A stretch of 64,000 bases of DNA from Flavobacteriaceae bacterium EG-1 (GTDB lineage: Bacteria > Bacteroidota > Bacteroidia > Flavobacteriales > Flavobacteriaceae): positions 1,244,760 through 1,308,759 of the forward strand of contig NZ_WJPK01000001.1 in assembly GCF_009649685.1 (NCBI RefSeq), written 5' to 3'. Under the pieces are notes generated by a model. It was not told the origin of the DNA. It searched no databases and saw nothing but the letters and a program-made list of their open reading frames with translations. Shown here piece by piece: positions 37,729 to 45,649 of this stretch; within the stretch, counting starts at the first letter, position 1, and every line of letters starts with the position of its first letter. Made by a program: the position numbers and the translations under genes.

Positions 37729-38817
37729 ATGACATCTACAGAGGCAAAACTAAAAGAAAGAATAAAAGAACTAACATGTTTATATGATGTTACTTCAATT
37801 ATTGTAAACTCCGATTATGATCAATTAGAAACTTCTTTAGAGGCCATAGCCTTTTGTTTAAAGAATGCTTGGCAGTTTGAGAAAGAAACGGAGGTATTTT
37901 TAAGTTGTGGGCAATACCAAGTTCAGACTAAAAATTTTAATGAATCTATGGTTTGTTTGCAATCTGGAATCAAAGTATTTAATAAAGATAGTGGTGAAAT
38001 AAAAGTTGGTTATCCATCAAACAAATATACACTTGCAGATTTTTTAATTGAAGAACAAAAATTACTAGATAGTGTAAGTTTAGCTGTTGGAAATCTCTTT
38101 GAACGAAAACAAATTCGGGATAGTGAAATAACTGTAAAGCGACAAATGGAACGTACAGACCGACTTTACATACTTGGTGAAATTACAGCAGGAATTGCTC
38201 ATGAATTAAATACTCCCCTTGCAAATATTCTTGGTTTTACGGAATTATTAAAAGATAGAATTACCGATAAGCAAGCCATTCGCGATTTAGAAAAAATAAT
38301 TGACAACACCATTTTTAGTCGCGAAATTGTTAAAAAATTAATGTTTTTTGCTTGTGAGATGCCACAAGAAATGAAAACAATTCAATTAATTCCTATTATA
38401 GAAAACGTTCTAAAACTACTACAACCTTCACTTCAAGAAAAGCAAATAAAAATTATTAAAACGTTTAATAAGGACGCAATAGAATTAAAATCGGACACCG
38501 TACAGGTAACGCAAGTACTATTTAATCTGATTATGAATGCTGTTTTCTATTCACCGAAAAAAGGTCATATTAGACTTAATGTAATTGATAAACCAAATAA
38601 CATTGAAATTAATATTTCTGATGAAGGAATAGGAATACCCAAAAAAAATGATGACAAAGTATTTGAACCATTTTTTACAACAAAGCCTATTGGCGAGGGT
38701 TCAGGGTTAGGCCTCAGTGTAGTTCATGGAATATTAAATAGTCATAAGGGGTCTATTAGGCATAAACCCAACTCCCCAAAAGGAACAATTTTTACCGTTG
38801 ATTTTCCTAAATTGTAG
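37729..38817 (+). CDS. Soluble sensor histidine kinase
   Basis: A 362-residue kinase without membrane segments, so it senses a cytoplasmic cue or a partner. The N-terminal 140 residues look like a degenerate GAF-type sensor (LYDVTSIIVNSDYDQLETSLEAI, read in parts). The HisKA motif GEITAGIAHELNTPL carries the phospho-acceptor His158. The ATPase has the N box LFNLIMNAVFYSP, G1 DEGIGIP and G2 GEGSGLGLSVVHG. The NtrC-type regulator begins two bases after its stop, so they form a two-component pair. Confidence 0.93.
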   Translation: MTSTEAKLKERIKELTCLYDVTSIIVNSDYDQLETSLEAIAFCLKNAWQFEKETEVFLSCGQYQVQTKNFNESMVCLQSGIKVFNKDSGEIKVGYPSNKYTLADFLIEEQKLLDSVSLAVGNLFERKQIRDSEITVKRQMERTDRLYILGEITAGIAHELNTPLANILGFTELLKDRITDKQAIRDLEKIIDNTIFSREIVKKLMFFACEMPQEMKTIQLIPIIENVLKLLQPSLQEKQIKIIKTFNKDAIELKSDTVQVTQVLFNLIMNAVFYSPKKGHIRLNVIDKPNNIEINISDEGIGIPKKNDDKVFEPFFTTKPIGEGSGLGLSVVHGILNSHKGSIRHKPNSPKGTIFTVDFPKL

Positions 38818-38819
38818 CT

Positions 38820-40145
38820 ATGGCATTACGTAAAGAAAATATTTTATTAGTTGATGATGATATTAACATTTTAGAGCTACTGCAAAGGCATTTACAAGCT
38901 ATGGAATATCATACTTATAAAGCTATTTCTGTTAAAGAGGCTGTTGCAATTTTAGTAGATACTAGAATCGATTTATTAATTACTGATATTCAAATGCCTG
39001 AGGTAGATGGCCTTCAATTGTTAAAATATACAGAAGAACACTACCCCGATATGCACAAACTTGTTGTTACGGGTTATCCATCAGTAGATGGCGCTTTAAA
39101 GGTTATTAAATCTGGTGCTACAGATTATTTAACCAAGCCTTTTACAAAAGATGAATTAAAACATTCTGTACAAAAAGCCCTATCGCATACCCACAAGAGT
39201 AAAATAATTAAACCAAAAACAGAGGGGGTACAAAACAATTTATATGCCGACATGGTTGGTGCATCAGAAGGGTTTCACAAAGTGATAAATATTGTTGAGC
39301 GAGTAAAAGACAACAAAGCAACTATTTTAGTAAAAGGTGAAAGTGGAACCGGAAAGGAGCTTGTTGCAAGAGCCATACATTATTCTGGTAAATTTTCTCA
39401 TGCCCCTTTTATCACAGTAAATTGTGGAGCAATACCTGAAAATTTACAAGAAGCTGAACTATTTGGTTATTTAAAAGGAGCTTTTACAGGTGCAGATGAA
39501 AACCGTAATGGATTTTTTCAGGCTGCTGAAGGGGGCACCTTATTTTTAGATGAAATAGGTAATGCTTCATTAGCGGTTCAAACCAAAATGTTACGAGCAT
39601 TACAAGAAAAAGAAATTAGCAAAGTTGGTTCGCGTAAAATAGAAAAAGTTGATATCAGAATTATAGCCGCCACCAATGCCAATTTATTAGAAGATATTAA
39701 AAACAAAAAATTTAGAGAAGACTTATATTATCGTCTAACCGTTGTAGAGATTGAAGTTCCACCATTGCGAGATCGTAAGTCCGACATTCCGCTACTCGTC
39801 GAAAAATTTTTACGTAAATATGGCATCGAATACAAAGATCGATTATTAGGAATTTCTGCCGATGCATTGCGCATTTTAAATAACTACAACTGGCCTGGTA
39901 ACATAAGAGAACTTGAAAATATTATGCAACGAGCCATAATAATGAGTGATGGAACTGTAGCTGTTAAAGATCTTCCCGAACACCTAAAATACCAAATAAA
40001 TTTTCCTGAAAAAGATTTTGTTTCTCTAAAGGAAATGGAAAAAGAATACGCAAAAAAAGTACTACTACACACAAAAGGCAATAAGACAAAAGCTGCTGAA
40101 ATTCTACAAATAGACCGTAAAACACTGCGGGAAAAATTAAAATAA
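38820..40145 (+). CDS. NtrC-family sigma-54-dependent response regulator
   Basis: A 441-residue enhancer-binding protein. The receiver domain (1-120) has the phospho-acceptor Asp56 in LLITDIQMPE. The AAA+ domain (about 140-365) has Walker A GESGTGKELVARA near 175, the sigma-54-contacting loop GAFTGA near 222, Walker B GGTLFLDEIG near 240 and an arginine-finger region PPLRDRKSDIP. The C-terminal Fis-type helix-turn-helix (GNKTKAAEILQIDRKTLREK) ends the protein. It is paired with the kinase upstream. A well-formed sigma-54 promoter lies 129 bases after its stop, making the next gene a likely target. Confidence 0.95.
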   Translation: MALRKENILLVDDDINILELLQRHLQAMEYHTYKAISVKEAVAILVDTRIDLLITDIQMPEVDGLQLLKYTEEHYPDMHKLVVTGYPSVDGALKVIKSGATDYLTKPFTKDELKHSVQKALSHTHKSKIIKPKTEGVQNNLYADMVGASEGFHKVINIVERVKDNKATILVKGESGTGKELVARAIHYSGKFSHAPFITVNCGAIPENLQEAELFGYLKGAFTGADENRNGFFQAAEGGTLFLDEIGNASLAVQTKMLRALQEKEISKVGSRKIEKVDIRIIAATNANLLEDIKNKKFREDLYYRLTVVEIEVPPLRDRKSDIPLLVEKFLRKYGIEYKDRLLGISADALRILNNYNWPGNIRELENIMQRAIIMSDGTVAVKDLPEHLKYQINFPEKDFVSLKEMEKEYAKKVLLHTKGNKTKAAEILQIDRKTLREKLK

Positions 40146-40273
40146 AATTTGAGTAATATTTCCCCGGTTGTGGAATTTCTCTCCATACAGCTAAAAGGTC
40201 CCAAAAAAAATATTTTACATAACTAATTGACTATCTGTATTTTACAATTAAAACTACAGCGGTTAATTTAATA

Positions 40274-40287
40274 GGCATAGCATTTGC
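40274..40287 (+). promoter_or_regulatory. Sigma-54 (-24/-12) promoter
   Basis: GGCATAGCATTTGC has the invariant GG and GC at exactly 10 bases spacing, with the wider match AGGCATAGCATTTGCTT to TGGCACG-N4-TTGCW. The expected start, about 40298, leaves a leader of about 29 bases before the ATG at 40327. It directly follows an NtrC-family gene. Confidence 0.7.
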
Positions 40288-40326
40288 TTTTTTAGAGTCA
40301 ATACAAAAACTTTAAAAATTAGAACT

Positions 40327-40686
40327 ATGGTAAAATATGTTATTGCTCTTTTATTTTCAGTTAGTACGCTACAAGCACAAAGCACGGTAGATCAGCAATC
40401 TACAATTGAGATTGGTGATACTTATAAAATCGGAAATCCTGAAAATAACAAATACAAACACATCAACTTTCCGCGAGCTAATTTTATAATTAAACGCGGT
40501 GGAATAGCAAATTTTAATGCAATACCAGGAAATTTAGTTGAGATTACTGCTGTAAAAGAAAAAGCTGATGGTACTACAGAAGTAAAACTAAAACGTAAAG
40601 ATGGCAAACGATTTTTCGGAAGCCATAAAGTAATAGAAGCAGATATCTATGCAGCTGTAAATTCGGGGGAATTGCAGGCTAAATAG
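40327..40686 (+). CDS. Small secreted protein of unknown function
   Basis: A 119-residue precursor with a clear signal peptide (about 1-18, ending LQAQS), predicted periplasmic or secreted. The mature part has a beta-rich pattern: GDTYKIGNPENNKYKHINFPRA and EITAVKEKADGTTEVKLKRK (read in parts), basic overall, with no cysteine and no recognised motif. It sits behind a sigma-54 promoter and the NtrC-type regulator gene, so it is probably induced by that two-component system. I do not recognise the family. Confidence 0.78.
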   Translation: MVKYVIALLFSVSTLQAQSTVDQQSTIEIGDTYKIGNPENNKYKHINFPRANFIIKRGGIANFNAIPGNLVEITAVKEKADGTTEVKLKRKDGKRFFGSHKVIEADIYAAVNSGELQAK

Positions 40687-40821
40687 ATAATTGGTTTTCT
40701 TGAAATATCCGCTTAGCACATTATCAGTATTAGTTAGTTCAATTAAATGGTAATTGTTAGGTGGATTTTTTTTACATAAAATTTATTCCGCATCAGAAAT
40801 AACATTAAAAATTATACCAAT

Positions 40822-41241
40822 ATGAAATACGGAAATATTGTTATTGAAAAAAAAGAGTATGTACTTCTTAAACGCTTAATGAATCTTTCTGGCTACTATA
40901 AAGATGCAACACTTAGAACCTCTGTAAAAAAGTTAGTCGGTGAAATGGCACTTGCAATTATTCAAGATGAAGCTGATATGCCAACAGATGTAATTCGGTT
41001 TAATACAACTGTAACTATTGTTTCTGAAAGTGGGTGGAAAAAAACCTTCAAATTAGTGATGCCTGTAGATAGTGATGTTAAGAACAATAAAATTTCGATT
41101 CTAACACCTATGGGAACTGCTGTAATAGGCTATAGTGAAGGCGATAGTATAGAATGGGAATTTCCGTCAGGAACACAAGAATTAACCATTGAAAAAGTAA
41201 TACAAGAAAATGAGCACATTAACTTAAATATGATATTATGA
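40822..41241 (+). CDS. GreA/GreB-family (Rnk-like) C-terminal domain protein
   Basis: A 139-residue protein. The second half (about 55-135) has the Gre C-terminal FKBP-like fold: FKLVMPVDSDVKNNKISILTP, GTAVIGYSEGDSIEWEFPSG (read in parts). The N-terminal half is a short helical segment, not the long coiled coil with the acidic tip that Gre factors insert into polymerase, so it resembles Rnk, which binds RNA polymerase without stimulating cleavage. It overlaps the following gene by four bases (ATGA). Its context of kinase, stress protein and channel suggests a stress role. Confidence 0.85.
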   Translation: MKYGNIVIEKKEYVLLKRLMNLSGYYKDATLRTSVKKLVGEMALAIIQDEADMPTDVIRFNTTVTIVSESGWKKTFKLVMPVDSDVKNNKISILTPMGTAVIGYSEGDSIEWEFPSGTQELTIEKVIQENEHINLNMIL

Positions 41242-41636
41242 ATATAGCGAAGTCATTTTATCCATACAAATCTGACCAGACTGCAATTATTAAGAAAGAT
41301 AAGGCAGAGATAAATAATTGGGCAAATAATTTAGAATATATAAGTGAAGAATTAGAACAGTTGATAACTCTAGAAAGACAACTGCTTAACAATTCAGATT
41401 TATTACAACAATTACATTCAATAAGGCGGGAGAATACACTGAGGCTTGGATCATTATATAAGTACGAAGGTGCAATAAGAAATTCTATAAATGACGACAA
41501 AGTATCTTGCGATACGTTCTATTTAAACAATCATGAAAAAAATCGCAATATGTATGTAGAGCATATAAAAAAATATAGAACAATTAAAACAAAAGTGTTT
41601 ACCAGAATAGTTGAACATGCAAAAGATGCAACTTAA
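41238..41636 (+). CDS. Helical protein of unknown function, coupled to the Gre-like gene
   Basis: A 132-residue, charged, all-helical protein without signal or membrane segment. Heptad-like runs (ELEQLITLERQLL; LLQQLHSIRRENTLRLGSL) suggest a coiled coil or four-helix bundle. It starts at ATGA four bases inside the Gre-like gene, so the two are made from the same message. No motif is recognised. Confidence 0.72.
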   Translation: MNIAKSFYPYKSDQTAIIKKDKAEINNWANNLEYISEELEQLITLERQLLNNSDLLQQLHSIRRENTLRLGSLYKYEGAIRNSINDDKVSCDTFYLNNHEKNRNMYVEHIKKYRTIKTKVFTRIVEHAKDAT

Positions 41637-41692
41637 TAATGGCATAAAACTCAATAAAATGTTTCCCGTTTTATGTCTTTAAAACAAACAAC

Positions 41693-42535
41693 ATGGGAAA
41701 GAAAATTTTATTACCAACAGATTTTTCAATAAGTTCTTGGCATGCTATTCAATATGCCATTACACTTTTTGAAAACTACGAGTGTGATTTTTATATTTTA
41801 AATACCTATGTAAAAAACGCACATGGTCTTGACAACATTAATTTATTAGACCCCGATGAGGCTTTCAACAAAATGTCTGAAAGGAAATCGAAAGAAGGGC
41901 TTGGTGATATATTAACCCAATTATTGTATTTAAAAACTCCACTAAACCACCGTTTTCATGTACTTTCCAGGTCAACTGATTTAGTTAATGCAATTAAAGA
42001 AGTTACCGAAAAACTTGAGATAGACATTATTGTAATGGGCGCAAAAGGCATGACTAGTAAAAAAGGGAAATATGGTAAAAACACCCTATTGGTCATTGAA
42101 AATAATAGAGAATGTCCAATAATAATTGTACCAAAAAATGCCAGTTTAAAAGGTATTAAAGAAATAGTTTTCACCACTAATTTTAATGTAAATCTAGGTC
42201 AAAACAAAGTGCAATCCTTAGTTGAAATTGCCAAGATTTACAATGCTAAGATTCAAATATTAAGTTTAGTTACAAACAAAAAATTAACTAAAGTCCAAGA
42301 GCAAAACAAATTGCTTTTACAAAAACAGCTCCAAGAAATTAATTTTGAATTTAATGTAATACAGCATGTAAAATTAGCAACCGCTTTAAGCTGTTTTATT
42401 GCTATTAAACAAAGTAATATGATAAGTTATATTAACAAAAAACCTTCGTTCTGGAAAACCTTAGGTTTTGGCAAACCAAATTTACAACGCCTAGGCTTTT
42501 ATAAAAATGTACCTGTACTGGCCATACAAGAATAA
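41693..42535 (+). CDS. Universal stress protein, two UspA domains
   Basis: A 280-residue cytoplasmic protein. The first UspA domain (about 1-150) opens with KKILLPTDFSISSWHAIQYA and ends with the ATP-loop-like VMGAKGMTSKKGKYGKNT and CPIIIVP. The second half (about 155-280) keeps the beginning KEIVFTTNFNVN and the ending VPVLAIQE but its loop is degenerate, so probably only the first half binds nucleotide. It lies between the Gre-like pair and the MscS channel gene, in a block of stress-related genes in one direction. Confidence 0.87.
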   Translation: MGKKILLPTDFSISSWHAIQYAITLFENYECDFYILNTYVKNAHGLDNINLLDPDEAFNKMSERKSKEGLGDILTQLLYLKTPLNHRFHVLSRSTDLVNAIKEVTEKLEIDIIVMGAKGMTSKKGKYGKNTLLVIENNRECPIIIVPKNASLKGIKEIVFTTNFNVNLGQNKVQSLVEIAKIYNAKIQILSLVTNKKLTKVQEQNKLLLQKQLQEINFEFNVIQHVKLATALSCFIAIKQSNMISYINKKPSFWKTLGFGKPNLQRLGFYKNVPVLAIQE

Positions 42536-42640
42536 CCTAACCTCTTTGCTTTAATTTTGAAAACTTTAAGAAATATAACTAGTTCTAATAATTCTTAAAT
42601 ACTATCTCAAGATGTAATTTTGTATTTCAAACAAAATAGA

Positions 42641-43891
42641 ATGAATACAGGGTTGTCTCGAATAATTTATGAATACCTTTTAAAGCTAGGTTTAAGTGAA
42701 AACCTAGCAGTGTATTTAAATTTATTTATAATTTTAGTAGGTGCTATAATATTAGCTTGGTTTTTTGACTTAATCATCTGGAAAATACTACGCTATTTAT
42801 CCTTAAAGTTTGCAAAACAATCAAAAACAAACTTTGATAATTTTCTTGTCACCAATAAGGTTCCAAGATATTTAGCACATATCATACCTTTATCTATTCT
42901 ATTTGAATTTATACCTATTGCTTTTATTGATTTTGAATACGGCGGTAATATTGCATTAAAAACACTTCGGATAATAGGGGTTGTATTAGTTCTTTATATT
43001 GTTAAGAGTCTTTTTAGAAGCACCAACGATTACCTAAAAACAAAACCAAGGTTTCGTGACAAACCGATGGACAGTTACATTCAAGTTTTCATGATATTTG
43101 CGTGGTTCATCGGGTTCCTAACGATTTTCGCGATAATTACTAATGTACAAATCTGGAGTTTTTTCACAGCTTTAGGTGCGGGTTCTGCTGTTATTTTATT
43201 GATTTTCAAAGATTCTATCCTCGGTCTTGTTGCAAGCATACAAGTGAGTATAAACGACATGGTCCGAATTGGTGATTGGATTACTTTTGAAAAATATGGT
43301 GCTGATGGCGAGGTGAGTGAAATTACACTAGCAACTGTAAAAGTTCAAAATTTTGACAAAACAATTACAACAATACCCACCTATGCTTTAATTTCAGACT
43401 CGTTTAAAAATTGGCGTGGAATGCAGGACTCAGATGGTCGACGTATAAAGCGTGCTTTAATTATTCGTCAAAAAAGCATCCGATTCTTAAGTAACGAGGA
43501 TATTATTTCATTTAAAAATATTGAACTTATAAAACCATATCTCGAAACAAGAAATGAACAAATAACATCATATAACGTTTCGAATGAAATAAATAAAGAA
43601 TTGGCGATAAACGGAAGAAACCTTACCAACATTGGTGTCTTTAGAAAATACGTCACTAATTATTTACAAAACCATTCTGCCGTAAATAAAAAAATGACTT
43701 TAATGGTACGACAACTAGAACCTACACCACAAGGAATACCATTAGAAATCTATGCCTTTAGTAGCGATAAACGTTGGGAAAATTATGAATATGTAATGGC
43801 AGATATCTTTGATCACTTGCTAGCGGCACTTCCATATTTTGATTTAGAAATTTTTGAATTACCAAATTCCATTGATGTACGTACTCAATAA
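42641..43891 (+). CDS. MscS-family mechanosensitive channel
   Basis: A 416-residue inner-membrane channel that would open on osmotic downshock. Five hydrophobic segments lie in the first 200 residues, including the pore-lining helix near ALGAGSAVILLIFKDSILGL (about 180-199). The conserved MscS beta domain follows with VRIGDWITFEKYGADGEVSE (about 209-228) and FDKTITTIPTYALISDSFKN. The C-terminal cytoplasmic cage runs to the end. I chose the ATG at 42641; the frame extends back to a TTG at 42620. It is the last gene of the stress block. Confidence 0.9.
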   Translation: MNTGLSRIIYEYLLKLGLSENLAVYLNLFIILVGAIILAWFFDLIIWKILRYLSLKFAKQSKTNFDNFLVTNKVPRYLAHIIPLSILFEFIPIAFIDFEYGGNIALKTLRIIGVVLVLYIVKSLFRSTNDYLKTKPRFRDKPMDSYIQVFMIFAWFIGFLTIFAIITNVQIWSFFTALGAGSAVILLIFKDSILGLVASIQVSINDMVRIGDWITFEKYGADGEVSEITLATVKVQNFDKTITTIPTYALISDSFKNWRGMQDSDGRRIKRALIIRQKSIRFLSNEDIISFKNIELIKPYLETRNEQITSYNVSNEINKELAINGRNLTNIGVFRKYVTNYLQNHSAVNKKMTLMVRQLEPTPQGIPLEIYAFSSDKRWENYEYVMADIFDHLLAALPYFDLEIFELPNSIDVRTQ

Positions 43892-43917
43892 TTTAGCGGC
43901 TTTAATTAAGATACAAG

Positions 43918-44628
43918 TTAATTACTCATCTGATATGGCGTACGAATCAACTTATTATGTATCAATCTTAACCTTTTTGGGGAATACCCTATTTTAAATA
44001 ATACCACCAACAATAAGTTAGATAAATTTACACGTAAATACGAATTGTATTCATACTTTCTAGAAGAAACAATTAAGTCGTTTTTAATAATCGTATACTT
44101 AATTTGATTTTCTTTCATGCGCTCAAAAAATTCAAAATCCTCCATAAGGAATTGTTTTTCATCAAAACCATTTAAAAGTTCAAAAGTTGTTTTCTTAATA
44201 AAAAGGCATTGATCTCCGCCTCCCGTAAAAAATCCTTTGTTACGAGTAAAGGAAGCATTAATTCGCAATAAAAAACTCTCCTTATCAAAACGGTACGAAA
44301 AAAAACCAGCTTCAAACCCCGTACTTAGAGCATTTCTAATATCTTTTAAAAAGGACTTTGGTGGAATTACATCTGCATGAAGAAAAACCAATATATCACC
44401 ATTAGAAATTTTAGCAGCACAATTCATTTGAACTGCCCTACCCTTTTTAGTACATTCTAGAAAACGTACCTTTTTTTGGTTCAAGATTAATTTTGAGTCA
44501 TCCGAATTTTGTGCGGATAAAGCAACAATAATTTCAACATCATCTTTTATTGAAAGGTCAACCAATAAAGGCAAAAGACTCTTTAAATTATTATGCTCAT
44601 TATGTGCTGGAATGATTATCGATATCAT
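43918..44628 (-). CDS. TIGR04283-type glycosyltransferase family 2 protein
   Basis: A 236-residue GT-A-fold glycosyltransferase without N-terminal membrane segment: SIIIPAHNEHNNL at 3-15, FLHADVIPP near 82-90 in place of the usual DXD region, GGGDQCLFIKK near 137 and LMEDFEFFERMK near 161. This pattern fits the subfamily TIGR04283, which is often found beside arsenosugar-type radical SAM proteins. No such partner is in the window, so the product is uncertain. It converges on the MscS gene and is divergent from the DUF547 gene. Confidence 0.8.
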   Translation of the reverse strand: MISIIIPAHNEHNNLKSLLPLLVDLSIKDDVEIIVALSAQNSDDSKLILNQKKVRFLECTKKGRAVQMNCAAKISNGDILVFLHADVIPPKSFLKDIRNALSTGFEAGFFSYRFDKESFLLRINASFTRNKGFFTGGGDQCLFIKKTTFELLNGFDEKQFLMEDFEFFERMKENQIKYTIIKNDLIVSSRKYEYNSYLRVNLSNLLLVVLFKIGYSPKRLRLIHNKLIRTPYQMSN

Positions 44629-44780
44629 TTAATTCGTTCTTATACTTTAGCTAATTTTGAGTTTCAAAACTAGTTTCAACGTATCTACGTAGTATTTTAA
44701 GAAAGGTTTTAAATGAATAACGACAAACCTTTTATTCATTTCTTCGTAAGTAACAATAATACAATTCTAATTTAAAAAAG

Positions 44781-45566
44781 ATGAAATCATTTTTATTGAA
44801 AACATTTTTAATTGTGCTGATTTCAAGTAATAACGTTGAAACGATATACTGTCAAAACCACAATATAGAGAACATAAATTTAAATGCACTTTCTGAAGCG
44901 TTTTTATATAACATTAAAAACGGTAAACCAACTGCCAAAATACAGTCAAAATTGTCCTCCATTTCTTTAGAAGATTTGGATAATGGTTTAATTACGGATA
45001 ATGAAAAACTAGCCTTTTGGTTAAATATTTACAATGCTTACATTCAAGTTATTCTTAGCGAGCATCCCGAAAAATATGATGATAGAAGGTCTTTTTTTAA
45101 AGCAGAACAAATTCCAATTGCTGGAAGATTTCTATCATTTGCAAAAATTGAACATGGTATTATTAGAAAATCGCAATGGGAATTAGGGTTGGGAAAAATT
45201 AGAAAATGGTTTCCGAATAAATTAGAGCGAAAATTACGTGTAGATAAGCGAGATTACCGAATACATTTTGCTTTAAACTGTGGAGCAAAAGATTGCCCAC
45301 CGGTTGCCATTTACGAGGCAAATCGCTTAGATGAACAATTAAATCTGGGCACCAAAAAATACTTAAAATCGTCTTCAGAATATAAAAAAGAAACGAATGA
45401 AATTGCAATAACTTCACTATTTAGTTGGTTTCGTGGTGACTTTGGCTCAAAAAAAGAAATCAAAAAAATACTAAAATCTTATGGAATTATTCAATCCTCT
45501 ACAGTTTCGATAAGCTATAAAAATTACGATTGGACATTAGACCTAAACAATTGGGTACAACTTTAA
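44781..45566 (+). CDS. Secreted DUF547 family protein
   Basis: A 261-residue exported protein (signal about 1-23, ending IYCQ). DUF547 motifs are ITDNEKLAFWLNIYNAYIQV (about 72-91, read in parts), the conserved cysteine-containing HFALNCGAKDCPPVAIYE (about 168-185) and LFSWFRGDFG near 213. DUF547 is distantly related to cysteine-protease/transglutaminase-like folds and has no proven activity. It is followed by an MMPL exporter gene after 83 bases, in which a promoter element is visible. Confidence 0.84.
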   Translation: MKSFLLKTFLIVLISSNNVETIYCQNHNIENINLNALSEAFLYNIKNGKPTAKIQSKLSSISLEDLDNGLITDNEKLAFWLNIYNAYIQVILSEHPEKYDDRRSFFKAEQIPIAGRFLSFAKIEHGIIRKSQWELGLGKIRKWFPNKLERKLRVDKRDYRIHFALNCGAKDCPPVAIYEANRLDEQLNLGTKKYLKSSSEYKKETNEIAITSLFSWFRGDFGSKKEIKKILKSYGIIQSSTVSISYKNYDWTLDLNNWVQL

Positions 45567-45605
45567 TATATTTAAAAATATAGTCTTTGTTACATTCCCC
45601 AGTAT

Positions 45606-45613
45606 TATCTTTG
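45606..45613 (+). promoter_or_regulatory. -7 promoter element of the MMPL exporter gene
   Basis: TATCTTTG matches TAnnTTTG, 36 bases before the ATG; a TTG at 45587-45589 lies 16 bases upstream, one short of the usual spacing. Confidence 0.4.
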
Positions 45614-45649
45614 TTAATAGATTTTCTTTTTAAAAAGTAACCCCACTAT

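Noticed and set aside
40742-40760. Second sigma-54-like site before the Gre-like gene
   Set aside because: GG-N10 is followed by GT instead of GC and the TTGC part is missing.
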